Under the pieces are notes generated by a model, which saw only the letters and a list, made by a program, of their open reading frames with translations, made no database searches and was not told where the DNA came from. Both the position numbers and the translations under genes were made by a program. A stretch of 64,000 bases of DNA from Haloarcula ordinaria (GTDB lineage: Archaea; Halobacteriota; Halobacteria; Halobacteriales; Haloarculaceae). Shown here piece by piece: positions 42,642-50,547 of this stretch. Position 1 is the stretch's first letter, and the number at the start of each line of letters is the position of its first letter. The DNA lies in contig NZ_CP119789.1 of assembly GCF_029338275.1 (NCBI RefSeq), positions 1,302,001 to 1,366,000 on the forward strand, read 5' to 3'.

Positions 42642-43292
42642 CTACACGACGTCGCCACGCACCGTCGCGCCCTCCTGGCGCTCGCGATAGGCCCGCACCG
42701 CGTCGGCGGCCGTGCTGGCTTCCTCGGCGTCCATCCCCAGCATCTCCAGCGCCCCAGAGAGCGTCGGCAGGACGAACTCACCGTCGCGCAACTTCTGGAA
42801 GGCGTCGGCCGAGCGCTCGCCGTCCACCCACAGGCAGGCACCGCGCGGGTCCAGAATCTGCTCGTAGTCCTCACGGGCCATCGCACCCTTCAGCCGCTGG
42901 GTGACGTTGTCGTCGAACGAGGCGTTACACACCTCCAGGTGAATCGGCTCGTCGTCGGGGAGCAGGTGGGCCGCCAGACACTTCTCGGGTGCAGCGTGGC
43001 CGTTCGCGTTCGCCCGCAGGTACTCTGGGAACTCGTCGGCCCACTCGGCCCGGACCGTCTTGCCGACGCCGGCGACGCCGTGACTCGCCTCGAACTCCTC
43101 GGCGCGCTCGGGGGCGTCCCGGAACAGGATGTCCTTGGTCACGTAGACGTCCAGGCGCTCGACCGGGTCCAGCCCCAGCGCCACGTCGCCGTACACCCAC
43201 ACCTCGCGCACCGGGACCGGCATCGTCTCCGACTCGACGGTCCGGACGATCTCCTCGACGCGCTCGACGGCCGCCGCGCGGTCCATGCTCAT
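42642..43292 (-). CDS. Conserved haloarchaeal protein (DUF7095-like)
   Basis: A 216-residue soluble acidic protein starting MSMDRAAAVERVEEIVRTVESETMP. Segments such as 'VREVWVYGDVALGLDPVERLDVYVTKDILF' (in pieces) suggest a nucleotidyltransferase-like beginning (G-D-x-A-L-G), but the expected pair of metal aspartates is not clear. The C-terminal half is helical. I recall a haloarchaeal DUF7095 family of this size. The start at 43292 (or two codons later) gives a typical acidic N-terminus; the longer upstream extension does not. It is divergent from the hydrolase gene. Confidence 0.65.
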   Translation of the reverse strand: MSMDRAAAVERVEEIVRTVESETMPVPVREVWVYGDVALGLDPVERLDVYVTKDILFRDAPERAEEFEASHGVAGVGKTVRAEWADEFPEYLRANANGHAAPEKCLAAHLLPDDEPIHLEVCNASFDDNVTQRLKGAMAREDYEQILDPRGACLWVDGERSADAFQKLRDGEFVLPTLSGALEMLGMDAEEASTAADAVRAYRERQEGATVRGDVV

Positions 43293-43374
43293 CGCCGCTT
43301 CGTAGTAGCGCCGCGGGCAAAACGCTGACTCTCCGGCGCCGTGTGTTTTTCGGGCTGGCCCGCAACCCTCCGGT

Positions 43375-44082
43375 ATGCAGGTTCGAATCTTCGACGACGG
43401 CGCCGACGAGGACTGCCTGCTGGTGCTGGGCTGGGGCAATCGCTGTCGGCACGAGAACGTCCAGTGGCTCGTCGACCGGGTCGCCGAGCGCTACCGCGTC
43501 CACGCCGTCGAGTTGCCGACCCACATCACTGACTTCCGTCGCGAGTGGGTCGCTCCCGTAGAGCGGTACCTCGCGGACGCCGGACTGGACGGGGTCTCGG
43601 TCCTGGCACACAGCGCCGGCGGGTTGACCACTGCCCACCTCGAGAGCGAGGCCGTCACGAACCGCGTCTATCTGAGCCCCTGGTGGGGGACCGACCCGCC
43701 GCTCCCCGAACCGGTCCTCCTGGCCATCGCGCGCCTGCCGATCGACCGACCGGTCATCCCGGTCGGTGACCTCGGTTCGCCAGACTACATCGGTGACCTC
43801 GCGACCGAGGCGCAGTTGCAGGACGGCCCGAGCGCGTACTCGCCCGCGTTCGTCCGGACCATCGCGCAGGCCCACGAGACGCTCCCGCCGGCCCGCGAAG
43901 CGGAAGTCGCGTTCTGTACGCTCACAGACAAGATAGTCGACCCGCGGGCTATCGGCGAGCGCCTGCCCGCCGACCGCGTCCGACTGTACGACGGCGGCCA
44001 CGAACTGTTCTCCTCCAGCGCGCGCGAGGCTCACATCGACACGGTGCTCGCGGCGCTCGAATCCGGACCCGACGCCGTCTGA
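43375..44082 (+). CDS. Alpha/beta hydrolase
   Basis: A 235-residue alpha/beta hydrolase. The nucleophile elbow is AHSAGG near residue 80, the acid is probably in 'CTLTDKIVDPRAI' near 185 and the histidine in YDGGHELFSS near 209. The oxyanion-hole region is LGWGNRC near residue 18. The size is close to the minimal fold with a small lid. A TATA-like GTTTTTCGG (about 43345-43353) lies 22-30 bases upstream. The substrate is unknown. Confidence 0.82.
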   Translation: MQVRIFDDGADEDCLLVLGWGNRCRHENVQWLVDRVAERYRVHAVELPTHITDFRREWVAPVERYLADAGLDGVSVLAHSAGGLTTAHLESEAVTNRVYLSPWWGTDPPLPEPVLLAIARLPIDRPVIPVGDLGSPDYIGDLATEAQLQDGPSAYSPAFVRTIAQAHETLPPAREAEVAFCTLTDKIVDPRAIGERLPADRVRLYDGGHELFSSSAREAHIDTVLAALESGPDAV

Positions 44083-44085
44083 CGC

Positions 44086-44553
44086 TCAGACTCGTTTGGC
44101 CTCGTCGGTACTGACGTGGACCGTCTTCTCGACGGTGGCGTACACCTCGCCGTCGTCGTCGACGAGGTCGACGGTGTACTCGCGGTCGACCGAGTCGGTC
44201 GATTCGAGCGCCGACTGCACCGCCGCGACCTCCTCGTCGGGCATCTCGAACGTGGCGTACACCGTCTCGGTCGCGGGCTGCTTGAACTGAATCTCGGCGG
44301 CCTTGTCCCAGACGACGTAGTCATCCGGGAGTCGCTTCAGCAACTGCATCATGTACATCGGGTCGACCGCGGCATAGAGGCTCCCGCCGAAGATGGTCCC
44401 GACGACGTTCCGGGTGCGCCAGTTCAGCGGCAGCCTGAGCCGCAGTTCCGACCAGTCGTCCTCGATGTGGGTGATCCACCCGCCGCTGCGCCGGTAGGAG
44501 GGATACAGGTTGAACGCGAGTCGGTAGAGCCGCGTCCGCAGCGATTCGCCCAT
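44086..44553 (-). CDS. DUF4442 hotdog-fold protein
   Basis: A 155-residue protein of the DUF4442 family, related to hotdog-fold thioesterases. The family pattern is 'FNLYPSYRRSGGWI', 'LPLNWRTRNVVGTIFGGSLYAAVDPMYMMQL' (in pieces) and 'VYATFEMPDEE'. The glycine-rich 'GTIFGGSLYAA' corresponds to the hotdog helix region. It may hydrolyse or bind acyl-CoA or acyl lipids. It is convergent with the hydrolase gene (3 bases apart) and divergent from ncsA. Confidence 0.82.
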   Translation of the reverse strand: MGESLRTRLYRLAFNLYPSYRRSGGWITHIEDDWSELRLRLPLNWRTRNVVGTIFGGSLYAAVDPMYMMQLLKRLPDDYVVWDKAAEIQFKQPATETVYATFEMPDEEVAAVQSALESTDSVDREYTVDLVDDDGEVYATVEKTVHVSTDEAKRV

Positions 44554-44660
44554 ATACCTCCCGACCGGGTTCCGGGAGCATCCGACTTTCCCTCGGCTTC
44601 CAACCCACCGGCCGTTTCGAGACGAAACGCTCACCCCCCTCGACGCGCAATCTCCCGGCA

Positions 44661-45656
44661 ATGGACTGTGACAAGTGCGGCGGGAACGCGGTGATGCACG
44701 CCGCCTACTCGGGACTGCACCTCTGTGAGGACCACCTCTGTCGCGCCGTCGAGAAGCGAGTGCGTCGGCGCATCCGCGAGGACGGCCTCGTCCCCGACGA
44801 CGCGACGCCCGAGGACCCCGAGACGTGGGTCATCGGGCTCTCGGGGGGCAAGGACAGCGTCGTCCTCACCGAGATTCTCCACGACGTCTTCGAGCAGGAC
44901 CCCCGCATCGAACTCGTCGCGCTCTCGATCCACGAGGGCATCGAGGGCTACCGCGACAAGAGTCTCGAGGCCTGCGAGGAACTGACCGCCGACCTGGGCA
45001 TCCGCCACGAGGTCGTCTCCTACAGCGAGGAGTTCGGCGTCGAGATGGACGACGTCGTCGAGGACGACCCCGAGAACATGGCCGCTTGCGCGTACTGTGG
45101 GGTCTTCCGCCGGGACCTGCTGTCGCGGTACGCCGAGGAACTCGACGCCGACAAGCTGCTGACCGGCCACAATCTCGACGACGAGGCCGAGACAGCACTG
45201 ATGAACTTCCTCGAGGGCGACGTCACCCAGATGGCTCAGCACTTCGACGCCTCGCTCGGTCCGTTCGAGGCCAGCGGCGACGCTCCCACCGAGCGCGCCC
45301 GCGAGGACCAGGACCACCACATCCCGCGGGTCAAACCCCTGCGGGACGTCCCCGAGAAGGAGGTCGCCCTCTACGCGCGCTTCCGGAACCTGCCGGCGCA
45401 TATCACCGAGTGTCCCCACGCCGACGAGGCGTATCGCGGCGAGATCCAGTCGCTGATGCTCGACCTCGAACAGAACCACCCCGGGACGCGCCACTCCATC
45501 ATGGCCGGCTACGAGAAACTCGCGGCCCTCGCGGCGGACGCATACGGCGGCGACGACGCCGACGTCGAGTTCGGCGACTGTGACCGCTGTGGCGCGCCGA
45601 CCGCCCGCGACCTGTGTCGGAAGTGCAACCTGCTCGAGGCGCTCGAAGCGGCGTGA
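44661..45656 (+). CDS. ncsA: tRNA 2-thiolation protein NcsA (CTU1/NCS6 type)
   Basis: A 331-residue PP-loop ATPase that thiolates U34 in certain tRNAs. The zinc-binding N-terminus has CDKCGG and a later C-x-x-H pair; the PP-loop is GLSGGKDSVVL (near residues 58-68). Catalytic or cluster cysteines are in ACAYCGVFRR (near 144) and in ECPHADEAYR (near 252). A C-terminal zinc ribbon follows (CDRCGAPTARDLCRKC). The sulphur carrier in haloarchaea is the ubiquitin-like SAMP2. It is convergent with ftsZ2. Confidence 0.94.
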   Translation: MDCDKCGGNAVMHAAYSGLHLCEDHLCRAVEKRVRRRIREDGLVPDDATPEDPETWVIGLSGGKDSVVLTEILHDVFEQDPRIELVALSIHEGIEGYRDKSLEACEELTADLGIRHEVVSYSEEFGVEMDDVVEDDPENMAACAYCGVFRRDLLSRYAEELDADKLLTGHNLDDEAETALMNFLEGDVTQMAQHFDASLGPFEASGDAPTERAREDQDHHIPRVKPLRDVPEKEVALYARFRNLPAHITECPHADEAYRGEIQSLMLDLEQNHPGTRHSIMAGYEKLAALAADAYGGDDADVEFGDCDRCGAPTARDLCRKCNLLEALEAA

Positions 45657-45755
45657 GTCGCTGTCCGACAGACTGTCGACACCGTCACACAGCGACCGCT
45701 CGGCGGTGAATCGAACGCAGAAGACGGCGGACGACTCCCGTCAGCGGGGGGGTCG

Positions 45756-46976
45756 TTACTTGTTCGTCCGGATGACGTCGAGGCCGTTGTTCTGTTCGAC
45801 GGGATCCTGCCCGCCGTCGGTCTCGCCGTAGCCGGTGTTGCGCCCACCGCTCGAACCGCCGGCGGTGCCGCTGTTGAAGTTCTCGGAGGCGTCGAAGGAG
45901 GCGTCACTGTCGACCTCCTGGATCGCCTCACGGGACTTGTTGGCCTGTTTCTGGGTCGTCGGGCCCAGCACCTGCGCGGACTGGACACCGGTCATGATGG
46001 CCATGACGCGGACCTTGCCCTTGTACTCCTCCTGGATGCGCGCGCCCCAGATGACGTTCGCCGAGGCCTCTAAGCGCTCGGTGATGTTCTGGGCGATGCC
46101 CTCGGCCTCCTTCAGCGTGAGGTCGGGGCCGCCGGTGATGTGGACGAGGCCACCCGACGCGCCGCGGTAGTCGACGTCCAGCAGCGGGTGGTTCATCGCG
46201 TCCTTCACCACTTCCTGGGTCTTGTTTTTGTCCTGTGTCTCGCCGACCAGCATCACCGCGACGCCGCCCTGGTTCATGATGGAGGTCATGTCGGCGTAGT
46301 CGAGGTTGATGAGGCTCGGCTGGGTGATGGTCTCCGAGATGCCCTTGACCGTCTCGGCGATTATCTGGTCCATCACGGAGAAGGCCTTGCCGATGGGCAG
46401 GTTCGGGACGTAGTCGAGCAGGCGGTTGTTGTCGAGGACGATGATGGAGTCTGCCTCGTTGCGCAGTTTCTCCAGCCCCTCCTCGGCCTTGACCGTCCGT
46501 GCGCGCTCGACGTTGAACGGCGTCGACACCATGCCGACGACGATTGCGCCCTGTTCCTTGGCGATCTTCGAGACCACGGGGGCCGCGCCGGTCCCGGTCC
46601 CGCCACCCATGCCAGCGGTGACGAACACCAGGTCGGCGTCGCCCAGCACTTCCTTGATGGTCCCCTGGGCCATCTCGGTGGCGCGCTCGCCCATCGAGGG
46701 GTCGCCGCCGGCACCGAGGCCGTTGGTGAGGGACTTGCCGACCAGAATCTTCGTGTCGGCTTCGATCATCTTGAGGTGCTGCTTGTCCGTGTTGATGGCC
46801 ACGGTGTCGGCGCCTTCGACGCCGATGTTGTACAGCCGGTTGACCGTGTTGTTGCCGGCCCCACCACACCCGACGATGACGATTCGCGGGTCACCGAACC
46901 CGTCGACGTCCTCGTCAGACAGCTGTTTCTGTTCCTGTTCGTCGCGTTCGAGGGCCTCGTTGACGATGTCCTGCAT
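45756..46976 (-). CDS. ftsZ2: Cell division GTPase FtsZ2
   Basis: A 406-residue tubulin-superfamily GTPase. The start [16 protein letters not shown] and '[24 protein letters not shown]' (in pieces) are typical of the FtsZ2 paralogue rather than FtsZ1; the signature [12 protein letters not shown] is near residue 118. The C-terminal 55 residues are a flexible Gly/Ser/Asn-rich tail ending LDVIRTNK. FtsZ2 drives constriction in haloarchaea together with FtsZ1 and SepF. The start follows the cdrS stop by 2 bases, so cdrS-ftsZ2 is one operon. Confidence 0.96.
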   Translation of the reverse strand: MQDIVNEALERDEQEQKQLSDEDVDGFGDPRIVIVGCGGAGNNTVNRLYNIGVEGADTVAINTDKQHLKMIEADTKILVGKSLTNGLGAGGDPSMGERATEMAQGTIKEVLGDADLVFVTAGMGGGTGTGAAPVVSKIAKEQGAIVVGMVSTPFNVERARTVKAEEGLEKLRNEADSIIVLDNNRLLDYVPNLPIGKAFSVMDQIIAETVKGISETITQPSLINLDYADMTSIMNQGGVAVMLVGETQDKNKTQEVVKDAMNHPLLDVDYRGASGGLVHITGGPDLTLKEAEGIAQNITERLEASANVIWGARIQEEYKGKVRVMAIMTGVQSAQVLGPTTQKQANKSREAIQEVDSDASFDASENFNSGTAGGSSGGRNTGYGETDGGQDPVEQNNGLDVIRTNK

Positions 46977-46978
46977 CG

Positions 46979-47161
46979 TTACACCCTCGCCCAGGTCCGC
47001 TTTCGTTTCTCGGAGGCACGCTCGGAGCCCTCTTGCTCCGCGAGCATCTCCCGAACCGCCGAACGGATGGCCTCACTCCGGTTGGGGTACTCCCCAGTCT
47101 CGACCATCTGTTCGACCTCTTCGATCTGCTGCTTCGGAATCCGTAGTGTCACACGCTCCAT
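46979..47161 (-). CDS. cdrS: Ribbon-helix-helix cell division regulator CdrS
   Basis: A 60-residue ribbon-helix-helix protein: the DNA-contacting strand [11 protein letters not shown], then two helices with '[19 protein letters not shown]', and a basic tail. Its size and its place directly before ftsZ2 identify it as CdrS, shown in Halobacterium and Haloferax to control ftsZ2 and cell division. It is preceded by a 236-base leader/promoter region rich in GTAAGAC motifs and nested inverted repeats, which it or CdrL may bind. Confidence 0.93.
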   Translation of the reverse strand: MERVTLRIPKQQIEEVEQMVETGEYPNRSEAIRSAVREMLAEQEGSERASEKRKRTWARV

Positions 47162-47397
47162 AGTTTTTGTTCCCTTTGGGTAAGACGGGTCGACCGGGCC
47201 GATTTTCGCCCCGCCCGTTCGTTTACACAGCGAAACCGCCCCACTGCGGGGGTCACACCCCCGCGACGCCCGCTGTGTAAGACAACCGTCTTACGCAGAC
47301 GATACAACAGACCATTATGTATTAAAACTTACGGTGGGTGTCATACACACACCCGGGAACGCAGTCTTACGCCCTCTCAGTCGCGTAAACGGCGTAA
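47162..47397 (-). promoter_or_regulatory. cdrS-ftsZ2 control region with nested inverted repeats
   Basis: On the minus strand a TATA-like TTTTAATA lies at 47320-47328, implying a start near 47295 and a leader of about 130 bases. Across that start lies the palindrome GTAAGAC-AACC-GTCTTAC (47277-47294), extended on both sides by CTG/CAG (47273-47298). Single copies of the heptamer are at 47364-47370 and 47180-47186. Within the leader, TTACACAGCG (47223-47232) pairs with CGCTGTGTAA (47271-47280) around a perfect inner hairpin GCGGGGGT-CAC-ACCCCCGC (47246-47264). The outer arm overlaps the palindrome, so RNA folding and protein binding could compete. Confidence 0.6.
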
Positions 47398-47997
47398 TCA
47401 GGTTTGGTCGAGCACGTCGGCAGCCGGGGTTCGTCGCCCGCAGCTCGGACAGAAGCCCCAGTCCGACCGGAGTTCGTCGCCGCAGTCACAGAACACGCGG
47501 CGGGATGCCTTCTCCCCGCAATTCGGGCAGTAGACGTGCGACGACGCGACTTCCTCGCCGCACTGCGCACACGTCTTCCGCTCCGTCGGCTCGGCCCGGT
47601 CGCGCGCTGCAGGGTCTGTCTTACGCACCTCGTTCTCGTGTGATACGCTCGCCTCGGGTCCGTTAGACACCTCGACCTCTTCGTCAGACGCATTCGCCGT
47701 CTCCGCCGTCGAATCACCGTCTATGGTGATGTTTACGTTTACGTCCTGGGCCTCGCGGCGCGGCACTGCGTCGTCCAGCCGGTCGGCGATGATGCGGTCG
47801 ACGCGATCGGCGATGAGGTCGTCGATGGACTCGGTGTCCGTCACCGACGCGACGGGTTCGTCACGTTCCGCGCGCGAGTCCTCGCGCTCCCCGAGGTACG
47901 CACGGAGCGCCTCACGCATGACTTCGCTCTTCGAGGCGTCGTACTCCTCGAGTTGCGAGATGAGGGCGTCGTCTGCCCGGAACGTGATCTTACTCAT
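47398..47997 (-). CDS. cdrL: Ribbon-helix-helix / zinc-ribbon division regulator CdrL
   Basis: A 199-residue protein. Residues 1-38 are a ribbon-helix-helix domain (MSKITFRADDALISQLEEY, then SKSEVMREALRAYL), residues 40-130 an acidic linker, and the C-terminus holds two zinc ribbons (CAQCGEEV with CPNCGEKA; CDCGDEL with CPSCGRRT). Its place upstream of cdrS-ftsZ2 and its two-part build match CdrL, the long partner of CdrS. A leaderless promoter, TTAAAATAG on the minus strand (48027-48035), lies about 30 bases before the ATG and is flanked by GTCAGAC copies at 48005 and 48047. Confidence 0.88.
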   Translation of the reverse strand: MSKITFRADDALISQLEEYDASKSEVMREALRAYLGEREDSRAERDEPVASVTDTESIDDLIADRVDRIIADRLDDAVPRREAQDVNVNITIDGDSTAETANASDEEVEVSNGPEASVSHENEVRKTDPAARDRAEPTERKTCAQCGEEVASSHVYCPNCGEKASRRVFCDCGDELRSDWGFCPSCGRRTPAADVLDQT

Positions 47998-48004
47998 TCG
48001 GCTC

Positions 48005-48054
48005 GTCAGACACGATGTCTTCCGACTATTTTAATCTTCCCGCGATGTCAGACA
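48005..48054 (-). promoter_or_regulatory. cdrL promoter flanked by direct GTCAGACA repeats
   Basis: GTCAGACA occurs at 48005-48012 and 48047-48054, 42 bases apart (about four helical turns), on either side of the TATA box (48027-48036, minus strand). The heptamer GTCAGAC differs at one position from the GTAAGAC of the cdrS and sepF promoters. A role in autoregulation is inferred. Confidence 0.45.
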
Positions 48055-48176
48055 GCCGTCTGCCGGAGACCTTGGATGCTTGACTAGTCTGGGTGTGGCC
48101 AACGCGCTCTCGTGGCTGTCCCGGACCGACAACTCCGGTCGTGGTACCGACCGTCGCACGTCTGCCGAATAACAAT

Positions 48177-48186
48177 CCTTAAGTCC
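48177..48186 (+). promoter_or_regulatory. TATA box of tRNA-Tyr
   Basis: TCCTTAAGTC lies 28-37 bases before the first base of the tRNA, at the expected distance for an archaeal tRNA promoter. Confidence 0.55.
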
Positions 48187-48213
48187 GGACGGCGGGCTAC
48201 GTTCGGGTGCAGA

Positions 48214-48287
48214 CCGCCCTTAGCTCAGACTGGTAGAGCAGTCGACTGTAGATCGACTTGTCCCCCGTTCAAATCGGGGAGGGCGGA
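48214..48287 (+). tRNA. tRNA-Tyr (anticodon GTA)
   Basis: The 74 bases fold as a complete cloverleaf: acceptor CCGCCCT / AGGGCGG with discriminator A, D-arm with TAGCTCAGACTGGTAGAGCA, anticodon stem GTCGA / TCGAC around the loop CTGTAGA (anticodon GTA), and T-arm CCCCC-GTTCAAATC-GGGG. There is no intron and CCA is not encoded. The last 21 bases of the gene plus one base after it recur 124 bases downstream (48391-48412). Confidence 0.95.
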
Positions 48288-48412
48288 CTCTTCCTGCGAA
48301 CGACAGTGAGCAGTGACGACTCAACCGCGACACGATTTGAGCTTGGAAGTCGAAGCGGCTGAACGGAGGGAAGCCGACCGTCTCTCATCTGTTCAAATCG
48401 GGGAGGGTGGAC
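48267..48412 (+). repeat. Direct repeat of the tRNA-Tyr 3' end (att-like)
   Basis: GTTCAAATCGGGGAGGG followed by C/T and GGAC occurs at 48267-48288, inside the tRNA, and at 48391-48412. The copies match at 21 of 22 positions. Duplication of a tRNA 3' end is what tyrosine integrases leave at attL and attR, but only about 100 bases lie between the copies and no integrase is present. A hairpin CAGTCGG-N7-CCGACTG (48421-48441) follows the second copy. Confidence 0.7.
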
Positions 48413-48710
48413 GTTGTTTGCAGTCGGTTCGGCGCCGACTGTCGAGCGAACGAGGGCCCGGAAGACGCGTATCGGTTGTCGTCGACACGCGGGTCCGCTC
48501 TATCTCGTGCACACGCACCTTGCCTGTATGACGACGCTGTCTGGAACAGCCGCGACGCGCTCGGGCCCTACCGACGCTCGGCCACGACCATTGACTACCA
48601 GGCAGCCCTCGCTGGCGACGCCCGAAGTGCCGATACGGGAAACCGCACGACTGCGGTGGGTAAAATGGCGTGAACTATCTGCCCGCTTTTTATCGGTGTC
48701 TGCCGTACGT
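48288..48710. other. Gene-free region after tRNA-Tyr
   Basis: Apart from the displaced copy of the tRNA 3' end (48391-48412) and its adjacent hairpin I see no gene; open frames here lack haloarchaeal amino-acid character. A TATA-like TTTTTATC at 48687-48694 serves the next small gene. Confidence 0.4.
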
Positions 48711-48725
48711 ATGACGTGGTCGTCG

Positions 48726-48884
48726 ATGGGAGTATTTGACAAGGCAAAAACTGTATCCCACCTCGGGGCCGAAGAGCGGGGGCCGTATATCTGTCTGGAA
48801 TGCGAGGAGTCGTTCGAAGTGCTGTATCACTCCTGTCCGGTCTGTGACGCGTACGACGTCCGCCGGGCCAAGTGGGTGGAATAG
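48726..48884 (+). CDS. 52-residue zinc-ribbon microprotein (DUF7129-like)
   Basis: A 52-residue protein with a four-cysteine zinc ribbon: CLEC near residue 22 and CPVC near 36, with 'EESFEVLYHS' between and 'DAYDVRRAKWVE' as the tail. It resembles the small one-domain zinc finger proteins common in haloarchaea; I recall the label DUF7129. The ATG at 48726 is preferred to one at 48711 because the TATA-like TTTTTATC (48687-48694) predicts a transcript start near 48717. Function unknown; relatives affect biofilm and stress traits. Confidence 0.7.
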   Translation: MGVFDKAKTVSHLGAEERGPYICLECEESFEVLYHSCPVCDAYDVRRAKWVE

Positions 48885-48978
48885 CCCCCTCGACGTCCAC
48901 CGGCACGTCCACCTCCGGTTGCTATCGGGCGTTCGCCTCATTTTTACGCCGCCTGCGGACTGTTTCGGGTAGACACGA

Positions 48979-49194
48979 GTGGTTCGTGTCGATTGTGGCC
49001 GTCTGGAGCGACGTGCACTCGGTTCGACTGGATTCGACGTGACAGAAGTCGGCTTGGGCACCTGGAACATCGGCGGCGACTGGGGCGAGGTCGACGACGA
49101 CGAAGGGCGCGACGCGGTCCGAGCGGCCCTCGACGCCGGCATCGACTCCATCGACACTGCGGACGTCTACGGCGACGTCCACTATCGTTGGTGA
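48979..49194 (+). pseudogene. Truncated aldo/keto reductase
   Basis: The frame from the GTG at 48979 encodes a good aldo/keto reductase N-terminus ('RALGSTGFDVTEVGLGTWNIGG', in pieces, then 'ALDAGIDSIDTADVYGD' with the catalytic Asp and Tyr), and then breaks off: after DTADVYGD comes VHYRW and a stop at residue 72. The family needs about 320 residues, so the catalytic Lys and His and the NADP site are lost. The break at about 49178 coincides with entry into an AT-rich, gene-free stretch, which suggests a deletion or insertion scar. Confidence 0.8.
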
Positions 49195-49401
49195 GATTCA
49201 TGGAGAAGTATTCGTTTACTGACCGATAAGCAGCACTCTGATTTCTTCTCGAATCATGTCATCCGAATATATTGACTGACGGTTCTGAACTACGTAGTCT
49301 GCTGATTTAGGTAAGAAATCTTACTGTATACGCTCGAACCACTATCAGAAATATGGTATGTCTGTCTGCCGTTTGTATCAACTATCTTTGCTAGTGTCCG
49401 G
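49195..49401. other. AT-rich gene-free stretch at the truncation scar
   Basis: This 207-base stretch is clearly AT-richer than its flanks and contains no gene I can support. It has a 14-base palindrome GTAAGAAATCTTAC (49311-49324), whose arms resemble the GTAAGAC heptamer. It may be a remnant of a transferred element that displaced the 3' part of the aldo/keto reductase. Confidence 0.4.
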
Positions 49402-50466
49402 TCAGTCGAGCTCCTCACGCTCGCCCCGCCAGCGGAGACCGCGCTGCCGGTAGCCGTCGAACTCACCGCGTTCTATCTCGGCCTCTATCTCGTCGCGCGT
49501 CGTGTCGTCGATGCGGACGAGGTGACAGAGCGGGTGACCCGGCTGGGCGACGGGGTTCTCCAGCACGCCGACGAGGATGCCGGTGAACGGTGCTTCGACG
49601 ACCCGTTCCTGATGCTTGAAGTGGTCGGTGATGGTGCAGATGGTCTCGCCCTCGCGGACCAGGGGGTAGGGCCCCCACTTCATCTCGACGAGGCCGCCGG
49701 TGTCGGCTCGGAGCCACATTTTGTCCCCCTGGTCTGCGGGGACGGCACGGAACCAGCCCGGCCAGTCGACCGTCTTCGTCGGGTCGATTCCGTATTCGGC
49801 GAAGACGCTCTCGACGCCAGCGAGCGCGCGCTCGATGAGCGTGGGCTGGAAGCGGTGGGCCTTGCCCATCTCGACGGTGACCGCGGGGATGTCGTTCTCC
49901 GTCGCGGTCCGCCGCAGCGACCCGACGTCCCCAGCACCGGAGATGACGACGTTCGCACCGAACGCGCGAGCGAGACGTTCGACGGCCGGGTTGGTCATGT
50001 TCGCTCGCGTGTGATACATCGTCGTCCGGTTGCGGGTCGAGGTGTGGAAGTCGAGCACCAGGTCACACTGGGAGACGAACGTCTCGTAGATTCGGTTGGC
50101 CATCCGCTCGGCGGTGTTGCTCCGGGGCTTGCCCGGGAACGCGCGGTTGAGGTCCTGGTCGTAGATGGGGATGTCCCGAGTCTGTGCGAGGTAGCCGGGG
50201 ACGTTGAGGACGTGCAGACAGAGCAGGGTCCCGTGGACGTCTGCGGGGTCGTAGCGGTCGGCCACCTCCTGGATGACCTTCACGCCGTTGAGCTCGTCCC
50301 CGTGGAGCGCTGCGGTGAGTCCGACGGTCGGACCGTCGCGCTCGCCGTTGATTATCGTCACAGGGATCTCGATCGGGTCCCCGAGGTACGTCTCGCCCAC
50401 CTCGTAGCGGACGTGTCGCTGTTCCCCCGGCGCCACCTCGCCCCCGTAGCGGAATGGGTCGGTCAT
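49402..50466 (-). CDS. Succinylglutamate desuccinylase/aspartoacylase family protein
   Basis: A 354-residue zinc amidohydrolase-type protein. 'TAALHGDELNGVKVI' (near residue 52) gives the zinc His and Glu, a further His is in 'DLVLDFHTSTRNR' (near 140), and 'DLNRAFPGKPRS' (near 105) is the family's substrate loop. The C-terminal 100 residues form the usual beta domain. It would deacylate an N-acyl amino acid or a related amide. A TATA-like GATTTACAC on the minus strand (50490-50498) lies 24-32 bases upstream of the ATG, which is divergent from the cobalamin cluster. Confidence 0.85.
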   Translation of the reverse strand: MTDPFRYGGEVAPGEQRHVRYEVGETYLGDPIEIPVTIINGERDGPTVGLTAALHGDELNGVKVIQEVADRYDPADVHGTLLCLHVLNVPGYLAQTRDIPIYDQDLNRAFPGKPRSNTAERMANRIYETFVSQCDLVLDFHTSTRNRTTMYHTRANMTNPAVERLARAFGANVVISGAGDVGSLRRTATENDIPAVTVEMGKAHRFQPTLIERALAGVESVFAEYGIDPTKTVDWPGWFRAVPADQGDKMWLRADTGGLVEMKWGPYPLVREGETICTITDHFKHQERVVEAPFTGILVGVLENPVAQPGHPLCHLVRIDDTTRDEIEAEIERGEFDGYRQRGLRWRGEREELD

Positions 50467-50547
50467 GGACACACCGATGCCGGCCCGGTGTAAATCGCTA
50501 TGGGAACGACCACACCGTTCAAGTGTGCTTGCCGGAATCACACGGAC

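Noticed and set aside
48391..48412. Second tRNA gene
   Set aside because: Only the T-arm and 3' acceptor half are present; there is no matching 5' acceptor strand or anticodon arm upstream.
48414..48710. N-terminal extension of the 52-residue zinc protein
   Set aside because: The extension is Ser/Arg/Thr-rich and crosses a TATA-like promoter; the short form fits the family.
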